Below, piece by piece: positions 9,607 to 18,054 of a stretch of 64,000 bases of DNA. Position 1 is the first letter of the stretch, and every line of letters begins with the position of its first letter. Source of the stretch: Myxococcales bacterium (lineage in GTDB: Bacteria; Myxococcota_C; UBA6777). Below the pieces are notes generated by a model. It did no database searches. It was not told the origin of the DNA and worked only from the letters and a program-made list of their open reading frames with translations. Both the position numbers and the translations under genes were made by a program. The stretch covers positions 1 to 64,000 of the forward strand of contig JACKEL010000013.1 in NCBI GenBank assembly GCA_020632975.1, written 5' to 3'.

Positions 9607-11076
9607 CTACGCCCTCTGCCCATGCATCGGACAGCTCCCGTCCCCAGCCTTTGTCCTCTCTCCTCTTGCTCTATCTCCCCCAACATCCGTAACATCCGTA
9701 GGTTTGGGTCCATCTGTGCGCGGACGCAAGCGCATGGGAAGACATGGGTACGGACGCAGCGTCGCTGTGGGCTTTCGCAATACCTGTGCGTTGGGTGCCA
9801 ACTCCAAGCGGTAACGCTGTGCCAAAAGCACCATCAAAAGGGTCGCTTCGATCTGTGCAAAGCTGATCCCCATACATACCCGAGGACCACTGCTAAAAGG
9901 ATAATATGCCCCAAGATGTTGTTTGCGCCGCGTTTCAAAGACAAAGCGTTGCGGCCGAAACTGCTCAGCATCTTCCCAAAATGCCGAGTGACGGTGCGTT
10001 AGATAAGGAGAAAGCGTGACAAGTGACCCTTTTGGGATTCGATATCCCGAAGGCAAGATGTCTTCTTCGATAGCTTGTCGCTGAAAGATCCAAGCCACGG
10101 GAAACAAGCGCAGCGTCTCTTCAAACACTTGCACTGTATAGTCCAGCCGCAAGATCTCTTCAAAAGTGGGAAAACGCCCCTCCAAGACACTGTCGATCTC
10201 TTTGTACATCTTTTGCGCTATCGCCGGATGCAAGGACAAGATGTACCACACCCAAGACAACGCATTGGCGGTTGTCTCTTGGCCCGCAAAAAAGATCGTG
10301 ATCACCTCATCCATCACCTGTTGATGCGACATCATCTCGCCCGTCTCTTCGTCTTGGCTCTGCAACAACAACGTCAACAGATCATCAAAACGTTCGGGTT
10401 CTGCGAGATGCGCGTCGATCAAACCTTGCAGCGCCTCAGAGACCACGTGGATCGCCTTTTTGTAGCGTCGGTTGACAGGAAGAGGCCATCCCTTCGCAAA
10501 AGAGGGAAGAAACATCCGCTGTTCAAGACAATGCATCGTGATATCAAGAGCATCACACAACTGCTCTGCTTGCCCTTCAAGGGCATCACCAAACATCGCT
10601 TGGGATATCACGTGTTGCGTGGTGCGGTGCATCTCCGCCAACACATCGACCTCATGGCCCGCTTCATAACGCGACCAACGCGACAAAAGCTGCTTTCCCC
10701 CCTCCAACATCGCCCCAAAGTGATGGCCCATCTTTTTATGCGAAAACATCGGCTGCATCAAACGACGCTGACGCCGCCATAACGCACCATCCGCCGCAAC
10801 AAGACCTTCACCCAAAAGATCTTTGAGTGATGCGTAAGGCTTTAGATAATTTCGATGATTCGCCTGTAAGACATACTTTACGTCCTCAGGATGCACCACA
10901 AAGTACCATGTATCCGCCCCCAAACGCAGAGAGAAGTGATCCCCATACTCCCGCCAAATCTTTGAAACATACCCCAACAGATCTCCACCCACCGCAGGCA
11001 ACACCCCCACCAAAGGATATCCCCTCGGCCCTGTGTACTCTCGGATCTCTGGCTCTTTTGGAGGTTGTTTTTGCAT
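9607..11076 (-). CDS. Cytochrome P450
   Basis: A complete P450 with all signature motifs: the C-helix Trp/Arg (LWRRQRR), the I-helix oxygen-activation motif AGQETT, the ExxR motif ETLR and the haem-binding loop FSSGPRVCMG with the axial Cys. It would carry out monooxygenation of an unidentified substrate with partner redox proteins that are not in this window. The sequence looks like the CYP102/CYP4-like class found in myxobacteria, without an N-terminal membrane anchor. ATG at 11076 is chosen because AAGGG lies 8 bases before it; an upstream in-frame ATG (11100) lacks one. The C-terminus is extended by about 35 polar residues ending CPMHGQRA. A 36-bp dyad lies just upstream. Confidence 0.95.
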   Translation of the reverse strand: MQKQPPKEPEIREYTGPRGYPLVGVLPAVGGDLLGYVSKIWREYGDHFSLRLGADTWYFVVHPEDVKYVLQANHRNYLKPYASLKDLLGEGLVAADGALWRRQRRLMQPMFSHKKMGHHFGAMLEGGKQLLSRWSRYEAGHEVDVLAEMHRTTQHVISQAMFGDALEGQAEQLCDALDITMHCLEQRMFLPSFAKGWPLPVNRRYKKAIHVVSEALQGLIDAHLAEPERFDDLLTLLLQSQDEETGEMMSHQQVMDEVITIFFAGQETTANALSWVWYILSLHPAIAQKMYKEIDSVLEGRFPTFEEILRLDYTVQVFEETLRLFPVAWIFQRQAIEEDILPSGYRIPKGSLVTLSPYLTHRHSAFWEDAEQFRPQRFVFETRRKQHLGAYYPFSSGPRVCMGISFAQIEATLLMVLLAQRYRLELAPNAQVLRKPTATLRPYPCLPMRLRPRTDGPKPTDVTDVGGDRARGERTKAGDGSCPMHGQRA

Positions 11077-11108
11077 ACATACACCCTTGAAGAAAGGCAT
11101 TGTTTATA

Positions 11109-11144
11109 TGTATGGAATCAGATACATGTATTTTATTCCATACA
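11109..11144. promoter_or_regulatory. 36-bp near-perfect palindrome upstream of the P450 gene (operator candidate)
   Basis: TGTATGGAAT (11109-11118) and ATTCCATACA (11135-11144) form perfect 10-bp arms. The inner palindrome TACATGTA (11123-11130) has the same centre, so 16 of 18 positions per half are complementary. It sits 33 bases upstream of the P450 ATG, between that gene and the upstream DUF998-like gene. It lacks the GC-rich stem and T-run of an intrinsic terminator, so a regulator-binding site is the better reading. Confidence 0.55.
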
Positions 11145-11147
11145 GAA

Positions 11148-11855
11148 TCAATGCTGTGGTTTTTGGAGGTGAACAGCCAACACCCAAAGCCACACCAACA
11201 AAGCCATCAACACCAACTTTTGCGAAGTGGGCAAAAAGACCGTCACAGGGACGTTAAACCACTGTGTGCGCAGGTAGGTGATCAGATTGAGCACGCCCAA
11301 CCCCACGATCCACCACTCCAAAGCTCGCAAACGCCACGTCCCATAACCCGACCAAGGCAGCCACAAGACCAAAAGCCCCATCGCCACAAAGCCCGCACCA
11401 GCCGCGATGGCAGAGACCACAGCATGGGAGAAAGGGTGATAGCCCATCCCTTCCCCCAGCATCAGCATCATCCCCAACAAAGAGAGCCCCCCAAACAACC
11501 GAAGCGACCAGCGGATCGAAGGGCGCCCACCCCACAATCGCGGCAAAAACCACCAAACAGGAAGCATCCCCATCAGGTACAAGAGCCCAACCCCTGAGCC
11601 CGAAAGTATCGAAGCATCCGTGTTGATCTGCCCATTGAGCGCAACAGGCGCCATCACATCACAAAGATAATTGCGCCAAAAATCGTACCCAACATCTTGT
11701 TTGGAAAAGACCGTCCCGCCAGGATAAAAGCGCGTGGAAAGACCTTTTAAGACAATAAAACCAACGATGACGCCTTGAAGCCATCGCCCTAAAGACGCGG
11801 ATAAGGAGGCCAACTCTCTTTCTTCTAAGGTCCATTCTCTCTCTTTTTTCGTCAT
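11148..11855 (-). CDS. DUF998-like multi-pass membrane protein
   Basis: 235 residues with about six to seven hydrophobic helices and no soluble domain. The segment STRFYPGGTVF followed by FWRNYLCDV near residues 45-75 resembles the loop of DUF998 family membrane proteins, whose function is not established. ATG at 11855 is chosen because GGAG lies 9 bases upstream; the longer frame to 11870 has no such site. It lies upstream of the P450 gene on the same strand with a 71-base gap containing a strong dyad, so co-transcription is possible but may be interrupted. No signal peptide or catalytic motif was seen. Confidence 0.75.
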   Translation of the reverse strand: MTKKEREWTLEERELASLSASLGRWLQGVIVGFIVLKGLSTRFYPGGTVFSKQDVGYDFWRNYLCDVMAPVALNGQINTDASILSGSGVGLLYLMGMLPVWWFLPRLWGGRPSIRWSLRLFGGLSLLGMMLMLGEGMGYHPFSHAVVSAIAAGAGFVAMGLLVLWLPWSGYGTWRLRALEWWIVGLGVLNLITYLRTQWFNVPVTVFLPTSQKLVLMALLVWLWVLAVHLQKPQH

Positions 11856-11929
11856 CTCACAGCACTCCATCTACGCAAAAAGAAAATCATTTCTCTTTCT
11901 ATTCTGATCACTTTTTCGAAAAATTCGCA

Positions 11930-11945
11930 TGGCACAGCCTTTGCT
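11930..11945 (+). promoter_or_regulatory. Sigma-54 (-24/-12) promoter of the vWA lipoprotein gene
   Basis: TGGCACA-N4-TTGCT matches the RpoN consensus TGGCACG-N4-TTGCW at all but one position, with correct GG-to-GC spacing (10 bases). The predicted transcript start is near 11957, giving a leader of about 54 bases before the SD (GGAGG, 12001-12005) and ATG at 12011. Confidence 0.65.
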
Positions 11946-12010
11946 TAGAGGCAACCAACGAATCACCATTGCGCGAGATTGCAACGCAAAGGGATAACAA
12001 GGAGGATAGT

Positions 12011-13552
12011 ATGTTTGCAAGTTGGTACAGTCGTTTTGTGATGTTTATGATGTTGTCAGGATTGGTTGGTTGTTCGATGTCTGGGGGAAACGGAGGCGCT
12101 TACTACAATCGTGGGGCAGTTTCTCCAACGGCAAGCACCGATGCCACGAACCCAGAGACAAACCCATCCCAGCCCCAGTCTTCGGAACCACTCTACAATC
12201 CTTGGGAAGATCCTGCGACAGACAATCTTTCCACATTTGCTATCGACGTTGATACATCGTCTTACACGTTCGCGCGCGCTACGCTCAAAGGAAACAACAA
12301 ACCCGAAGTATCCTCTGTGCGCGTGGAAGAGTTTATCAACTTCTTTGACTACAAATATGACGCTCCCACCAACAAACCTTTTCAAGTGTATGTGGATGGC
12401 GCGATCTCCCCTTACAACAAAGACAATTACGTCTTGCGCGTTGGTCTCCAAGGCAAAAAACTCACGGAAGAAGAACGTCGCCCGATGCACCTGACCTTTC
12501 TCCTCGATACTTCGTGCTCGATGAGCGGAGGAACGCGCATCGACCTCGTGAAAAAGAGCCTTTCGATCTTGGTTGATCAGATGCGAGCAGGAGACACCGT
12601 AGCCATCGCGACTTACGCAGGAAGCACAAGCAAACTCCTTGAACCAACCGATGCCACCAACAAAGACAAGATCAAACAGACCATCCAAAACATTGGAACG
12701 GGCGGTGGAACCGCGATGGCGAGTGGGATGGAGCTTGCTTATGAGATGGCGTCCAAGAGCTTTATCAAGGGCCACGAGAACCGTGTCATCGTGCTTTCTG
12801 ATGGTGATGCAAACATTGGAAACATCTCCTTTGAAGAAATCCTCAAAAGCATCGAAAAATACGTAGAACAAGGCATCACGATGACAACGGTGGGCTTTGG
12901 GCTTGGCAACTACCAAGACAACCGCATGGAACAGCTCGCCAACAAAGGCAACGGAAACAGCTATTACATCGACAGCGAAGAACAAGCAGCCCGTGTCTTC
13001 CGCGACCAATTTATTAGCAGTATGTTGACCTTGGCCCGCGACGTGAAGATCCAAGTCGAGTTCAACAAAGACTACGTTGCGCGTTATCGTCTCATCGGCT
13101 ACGAAAACCGCGCCATCGCGGACCAAGACTTCCGCAATGACAAGGTGGACGCTGGCGAGATCGGCGCAGGGCACACAGTCACCGCACTTTACGAAGTCCA
13201 ACTCAAAAAAGAAGAAGTACAACCCCTCCTCCAAAGTCAAAGCGTAACGCCCCTTGTCACCGTGCGTTTGCGTTACAAGTCGCAAGATGCCACCAAAGAA
13301 GATCCTGCAACCGAAGAAACGACCCCTGTCACGGGCCTCGCGCTTCACCGCCCTTTCGAAACAAGCCACTGGAGCTTGCGTTGGGCAACCGCAGTGATGG
13401 GCTTTGGTGAGATCCTTCGTGCAAACCCCAATGCCTCCACTTGGGAGCTTGCCCAAGTCGAGCAGATCGCCAAACAAGCCGCACAAAGCAGCGACCCCAC
13501 GCACGCCGAGATGATCCAGTTGGTCCAAAAAGCCATCTCTTTGAACCGCTGA
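12011..13552 (+). CDS. von Willebrand factor A lipoprotein, YfbK family
   Basis: 513 residues. GGAGG at 12001-12005 fixes the ATG at 12011; the longer upstream frame has no SD. The protein starts with a lipoprotein signal ending LSGLVGC (Cys21). Residues about 75-150 match the von_Willebrand N-terminal domain (FAIDVDTSSYTFAR, VRVEEFINFFDY). A vWA domain follows with an intact MIDAS motif DTSCS (166-170), then the C-terminal DUF3520-like region. YfbK-family proteins are envelope proteins of unclear role; MIDAS motifs bind a divalent metal and protein ligands. A good sigma-54 promoter precedes the gene, so expression is probably activator-dependent. Confidence 0.93.
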   Translation: MFASWYSRFVMFMMLSGLVGCSMSGGNGGAYYNRGAVSPTASTDATNPETNPSQPQSSEPLYNPWEDPATDNLSTFAIDVDTSSYTFARATLKGNNKPEVSSVRVEEFINFFDYKYDAPTNKPFQVYVDGAISPYNKDNYVLRVGLQGKKLTEEERRPMHLTFLLDTSCSMSGGTRIDLVKKSLSILVDQMRAGDTVAIATYAGSTSKLLEPTDATNKDKIKQTIQNIGTGGGTAMASGMELAYEMASKSFIKGHENRVIVLSDGDANIGNISFEEILKSIEKYVEQGITMTTVGFGLGNYQDNRMEQLANKGNGNSYYIDSEEQAARVFRDQFISSMLTLARDVKIQVEFNKDYVARYRLIGYENRAIADQDFRNDKVDAGEIGAGHTVTALYEVQLKKEEVQPLLQSQSVTPLVTVRLRYKSQDATKEDPATEETTPVTGLALHRPFETSHWSLRWATAVMGFGEILRANPNASTWELAQVEQIAKQAAQSSDPTHAEMIQLVQKAISLNR

Positions 13553-13609
13553 CCAAAGCTCCCTCCTCTAATCCCTACCCCTTTTATCCCGCCCGACTGA
13601 CCGACAAGT

Positions 13610-14878
13610 TCAACGCGAGTCTTGCCCTTTCCTTCCTTGCACCATGTAACCCACCCCACCGAGCACAAGAACCCCAACAGAGATCAACGCTTCTTTGGGA
13701 GCACGCCACGCCATCCATCCCCCCATCGCCAAAGTCATCAGCCAAAAGAGCGCTGGAATCATCGGATACAAGGATGACTTTGGTCGCCACCCTGTTCGAT
13801 ATTGTTCCACAAACAGAGCAGCCACCGTCCCCGCAGAAGACAGGATCAACGTAAGGCCGATCATCCCAAGGATCTCTTTGAGAGAAGACACCCAAAAGAC
13901 CAACAAAGCCAAAGCCGCCTGCAAAAAGATCGCAAGGGTTGGGGGCGGCTCACCCTTTCCAAAGATGGCGGGGAGATATCCATCGCGCGCCATCTGCCAA
14001 GTCACGCGCGGACCTGCCATACTCATCGAAGAGATCGACGTGACCAAGGCCAACACCACGACACCAGACAAAAAGTGCGAAGCCCCCGCACCACCAAGAG
14101 CCGAAGCTGCAAAGACCCCGACATCCGGGCGATTGCTCAGTTGCTGAAGCGGCGCTGCGTACAAAAAGACAGCATTGAGGCACAGATACAAAGCCATCAC
14201 CACAAGAACAGCCCCAAGCGTCGCACGCACGAGGTCTTTTTGGATATCTTTGATCTCATCTGCCACATACACCGCGGCATTCCAACCTGTGTAAGAAAAT
14301 GTGATCCAAACACAAGTCGAACCAAAATTTTCCCAACGTGCGTTCGCTAAGGACGACATATCGGGGCGAATCGAGATCCCCCAGAGTCCCCATCCCACAA
14401 AGAGAAACAACAAGATCATCTTGAGAAAGACCGCAAGGTTCTGGAAGATCACGCCACCTCGCGCAAAGATGCCATGCAACAAAGCACAAGCCACGATCAC
14501 CGAAGCCCCGAGCCATCGGCTTCCACCGAAGCCTGCATAAGCCTCCAGTCCATGCGCTGCCGCAGCGATGGGAGCCGTAAACCCCGCAAGCAATGAGACC
14601 CACCCCGCCACATAGCCCGCTGCTGGGTGCAAAGCGCGCGAAAGCAAAAGGTACTCCCCCCCAGAGTGTGGATAGCGCTGCACCAACCAGATGTAACTCA
14701 AAGCCCCTAGTAGCGCGTGAATTCCACCCACACACCACGCCAACAACACAGCCTCTCGGCTTCCCATCGCCCCAACAGAAAATCCAGATGTCGTAAAAAC
14801 GCCCGTCCCAATGATGTTGGCGATAATCAAAGCTGCCAACGCACGACCACCCAACGACTTTGCGCTTCCTTGCTCCAT
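13610..14878 (-). CDS. APC-family amino-acid permease
   Basis: 422 residues, about twelve hydrophobic helices and no soluble domain. The N-terminal segment LAALIIANIIGTGVFTTSG is the typical first helix of the amino acid-polyamine-organocation superfamily, with the GTGVF substrate-binding break; helix 6 carries FVSYTGWNAAVYVADEIKD-like residues as in this family. It probably imports or exchanges amino acids across the inner membrane; the substrate cannot be read. AGGAAAG lies ahead of the ATG. The upstream methyltransferase gene ends 16 bases before this start on the same strand, so the genes are probably co-transcribed. Its 3' end faces the vWA gene. Confidence 0.9.
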   Translation of the reverse strand: MEQGSAKSLGGRALAALIIANIIGTGVFTTSGFSVGAMGSREAVLLAWCVGGIHALLGALSYIWLVQRYPHSGGEYLLLSRALHPAAGYVAGWVSLLAGFTAPIAAAAHGLEAYAGFGGSRWLGASVIVACALLHGIFARGGVIFQNLAVFLKMILLFLFVGWGLWGISIRPDMSSLANARWENFGSTCVWITFSYTGWNAAVYVADEIKDIQKDLVRATLGAVLVVMALYLCLNAVFLYAAPLQQLSNRPDVGVFAASALGGAGASHFLSGVVVLALVTSISSMSMAGPRVTWQMARDGYLPAIFGKGEPPPTLAIFLQAALALLVFWVSSLKEILGMIGLTLILSSAGTVAALFVEQYRTGWRPKSSLYPMIPALFWLMTLAMGGWMAWRAPKEALISVGVLVLGGVGYMVQGRKGQDSR

Positions 14879-14894
14879 GGGTTCTTTCCTTGCC

Positions 14895-15617
14895 TTAACG
14901 TCGCTGAAAAACCAGAACGTAATTTTCTTTTAATTGTGAGACTTTTTCTTCTCGAAGCAGTACAAACCCATGGGTTTGTACTTCGCGGATCACATGCTCT
15001 TTTCCGTGCTTGACGTGTTCCAGAAGCCAGGGTCTTGTTTTTCCAGGGATGCGCTCAAAGTCTACGACCACAAAGCGCCCGCCAGGTCGCAAAGCCTGAT
15101 GGATGCTTGCGAGTGTTTCTTTGACATATTCAAAGTGATGGTAGGTATCGCTCGTAAAGACAAGATCGACCGAGGCTTTCGGTAGTTTGGTCACGCGCTC
15201 TGTATTTTGAATCACCATCACATCTTTGAGTTTTTCTTTTTGCACACGCGCCCGCAGCATCTTGATAAACGCAGGGGAGATATCCACAAGATACAACTTG
15301 CCACCGGGCAAGATCAACTTGCGCAAGACAGGCAAAAAAGCCCCTGTACCCGCCCCAACATCCGCTACAGACATCCCAGGACGCAGGCCCAAACGCTTTA
15401 CGATCTCATGACGATGGCGAAAAACTTCTCGACCATGGGAAGAAAAAGTCTTCTTCCATCGCTTGACATCCAACTTTTTATTCAAAAAACGCGCATTGAT
15501 ACTTTTCGTTTTTTGAGGCTTGGTTTTTTTGGGCTTTGCACATGACTCATGGCTCGCACCCATCGCCAAAAAAGCCCACCCCAACAAACCCAAAAAAAGT
15601 GTTCGACTGATAAACAT
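14895..15617 (-). CDS. Exported class I SAM-dependent methyltransferase
   Basis: 240 residues. Motif I is intact (VADVGAGTGAFLPVL), followed by the acidic residue region LYLVDIS and a motif around VDLVFTSDTYHHF, as in UbiE-like enzymes. The protein begins with a hydrophobic signal-like segment (residues about 4-20) followed by a Lys-rich linker, which is unusual for an enzyme using cytosolic SAM. AAGGAGGAGG lies directly before the ATG. It is sandwiched between the serine hydrolase gene (27 bases upstream) and the permease gene (16 bases downstream) on the same strand. Function on a lipid, quinone or small molecule is not resolved. Confidence 0.85.
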   Translation of the reverse strand: MFISRTLFLGLLGWAFLAMGASHESCAKPKKTKPQKTKSINARFLNKKLDVKRWKKTFSSHGREVFRHRHEIVKRLGLRPGMSVADVGAGTGAFLPVLRKLILPGGKLYLVDISPAFIKMLRARVQKEKLKDVMVIQNTERVTKLPKASVDLVFTSDTYHHFEYVKETLASIHQALRPGGRFVVVDFERIPGKTRPWLLEHVKHGKEHVIREVQTHGFVLLREEKVSQLKENYVLVFQRR

Positions 15618-15644
15618 GGTAAACCTCCTCCTTGGAAGATCGCC

Positions 15645-17654
15645 TCAGGCGAGGACTCGCCAGTAACTCAAAAACCAAGCAAATGCCAACATACTCACCA
15701 CAAAAAACGTATAAAACAGACGTCCCAAGATCCCCCAAGAACCTTTCGTCCATGAACGAACAGAAAAATACACCATCCCTAGGCTGAGAAGGATAGGAAG
15801 GTACAGCATCAGAAAGGGCCAGCGGCTGGGCATCTCGAAGATAAAGTCCTCAGAGGCCGAAAAGAATCCAGCCACAAAAAAACCGAGATAGCCCAACAAC
15901 ACACCCACCCCCAACAATCCTGCGATGCGCTCCTCCCCTTCAGGCCGCGACTTTGTAAAAAACCATGTAAAAAAGCCGATGGGACGGGCAAACAAACCAA
16001 GCAACAAAAAGAAAACAAAGCAAATCAAGATCGCGATCTGTAGGGGCAAAGACTCATACCACGGTGGGCGAACAAAGATCATCACAGGAAGAAGATTGCC
16101 AAACACACCATAGACTTTTTTCTTTTTATCCCGCAAAAACACCCAACGTCCCGAACCATCGACTTCTTGAAAGACATCGGGCTCCACTTCGACATGCGGA
16201 ACCATCTTCCATTTGAAAAAATCGAAGATCTCCAGCTGACCGGGCTTTTCACCCAACTTCACTTCTGTGCGGGTTCCCAATCCTACAAGCTTTGTCATAT
16301 CCGACTCTGCACGTCGATTGGTGGTAAAACTGCCCGTAAATTGAGAAAGATAAGACGCCGAGGGGACGGACCTTTTCGCTGCCAAAGTCTTGCCTTTGAC
16401 CTCACGAGTAAAACGAGCAAGAAACTTTTGTAGCAAGGAAAAAGAAGCCTTCATCCCTGTCGATGTATTCGTCGAAAAGAAGAAGCCCAACTGTTGCTGA
16501 GGAAAGATCACGCAAACGCTATGAAAATAAATCGTATCACCAAGATGGCCAATAACCCGAGGAGATGCTTGGTTGACCTCGATAAATCCATGTGCAAATC
16601 CACGCGCCCGAGGATGCATCCGAAAGTGTGTTTGCTGCATGTTTTTGGCGGTCGCCTCGCTCAAGATACGTTGCCCTCCAAAGCTGCCATATTGGAGATG
16701 CGCCAACATAAAATGCGCCATCGCTTCTGCGGAAGCAGCCATCGCTCCCGCAGGAGAAAGCGAGATAAACTCGAATCCTTGCTCTTTCCACATGGGCTTT
16801 TTGCTTTTGGGATCTTTGCCTTGATAAGCATATCCCTTCGACATATCCGCCGACTTCGCCGTATCCAATTGTGAGAAAGAAGCCGCCTTCATTTGCAAAG
16901 GCCGAAAGATCTTTTCCTCAACATATCGCTCAAAAGGCATCCCGCTGATCTGCGAGACGATGTAACCCGCCAAAGCGGTCCCATAGTTGGAGTAAGCGAT
17001 CCATTTTCCCGAAGGTCGCACACGCATCGGTATCTTCGACAAGATCGCTTGTTCGAGAGACTTCAGCTCTTTGGGATTTTTTGTAAAAAGCCCCAACAGG
17101 ATATCCTCAAAGCCCGGTGTGTGCGCCATCAGATGCGCCATGGTGATAGGCGTCGAAAATGTCGAAGGGATCGCAAGTTTGGGCACATACTTTCGAATAT
17201 CCGCCGAAAGATCGATCTTTCCAGCCTCAACCAACTGCATCACCGCAGTCCACGCAAACAATTTGGAGATCGACCCCACACGGAAAAGCGTCTTTTTGGG
17301 ATCGACATCTTGTTTCTTGGCTTGGTCTGCAAAGCCATCTCCTCGTAGCAACACGACTTTTCCTTGGTACACCACGGACAAAGTCGAGCCAACGAGATGA
17401 TGCTCTTTTTGTAAAGCAGGTACCTCTTTCGCAAAAAAGCCAAGTATCTTCGAGAGATTTAGGTCAGCCACCATCCCCTGAGAAGGTTCGGGAAAGAAAA
17501 CCATCTTGCTTGGAGAAGTGCGCTTTTTCCCTTGGGATGGGGAAGGTTTCGCGGCTCGTACCGCTGGTTTTGTGGTGGGCTTGTGCGGAACAGCATAGGC
17601 TTGCGAAACAAAGAGCAAACCAACAAGGATCAAGAAACCACGACGAAGGGACAT
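15645..17654 (-). CDS. Serine beta-lactamase-like hydrolase with C-terminal membrane helices
   Basis: 669 residues from the ATG at 17654, chosen because CAGGGG lies just before it; a longer frame reaches 17693. After a signal peptide (FLILVGLLFVSQAYA), residues about 70-430 form a class C beta-lactamase/esterase fold: SISK (SxxK nucleophile), YSN (YxN) and HLG (KTG equivalent). A beta-rich middle domain follows, then at least four hydrophobic helices at the C-terminus. Family members hydrolyse peptides or esters in the periplasm, many without beta-lactamase activity. The catalytic domain should face the periplasm. First gene of a probable operon with the methyltransferase and permease. Confidence 0.9.
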   Translation of the reverse strand: MSLRRGFLILVGLLFVSQAYAVPHKPTTKPAVRAAKPSPSQGKKRTSPSKMVFFPEPSQGMVADLNLSKILGFFAKEVPALQKEHHLVGSTLSVVYQGKVVLLRGDGFADQAKKQDVDPKKTLFRVGSISKLFAWTAVMQLVEAGKIDLSADIRKYVPKLAIPSTFSTPITMAHLMAHTPGFEDILLGLFTKNPKELKSLEQAILSKIPMRVRPSGKWIAYSNYGTALAGYIVSQISGMPFERYVEEKIFRPLQMKAASFSQLDTAKSADMSKGYAYQGKDPKSKKPMWKEQGFEFISLSPAGAMAASAEAMAHFMLAHLQYGSFGGQRILSEATAKNMQQTHFRMHPRARGFAHGFIEVNQASPRVIGHLGDTIYFHSVCVIFPQQQLGFFFSTNTSTGMKASFSLLQKFLARFTREVKGKTLAAKRSVPSASYLSQFTGSFTTNRRAESDMTKLVGLGTRTEVKLGEKPGQLEIFDFFKWKMVPHVEVEPDVFQEVDGSGRWVFLRDKKKKVYGVFGNLLPVMIFVRPPWYESLPLQIAILICFVFFLLLGLFARPIGFFTWFFTKSRPEGEERIAGLLGVGVLLGYLGFFVAGFFSASEDFIFEMPSRWPFLMLYLPILLSLGMVYFSVRSWTKGSWGILGRLFYTFFVVSMLAFAWFLSYWRVLA

Positions 17655-18054
17655 CAAAAACCCCTGACATTGCGAGAGAGAAAAGGCAGACACACGACGC
17701 CACCTAGTTGCAGATCAGGCCGTCAGGCTTGTGCGAAACAATTGGGGAGAAAAGATACACTGCTTTCTCAACGAAGCAAAGGAAGCGCCCCCACGAAGTG
17801 TTGAGAACCCCAAGGCTCAGCTTGCTTCCCCTTTTCTTCTCTTCACTTTTTCGTTATGAACAGAGCACAAAGTAACCTATAGATCAGACTCAAGAGGCTT
17901 TTATGAGGCTTGGATATATCAAAAACATCCGATACAACGAGATAAATGACAGCATTACAGAAACCAAACAATGCTCTCTTACAAGATCAGCCTTCCCGCA
18001 AACATGAGTCTCCGCTTTTCTCAAGCCCGCACCACCCGAAGAGGATTTGACTGC
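17655..18054. other. Divergent intergenic region
   Basis: About 400 bases between the divergent serine hydrolase gene and the DUF481-like gene. AT-rich stretches at 17840-17960 probably hold the promoters, but no consensus -35/-10 or -24/-12 pair stands out. No gene, hairpin with T-run or repeat was recognised. In-frame codons upstream of 18055 are open back to 17971 but carry no SD or signal-peptide start. Confidence 0.4.

Noticed and set aside
12056..13528. 490-codon minus-strand ORF over the vWA lipoprotein gene
   Set aside because: The plus-strand gene has a lipobox, MIDAS motif and SD; the antisense product has no recognisable motif.
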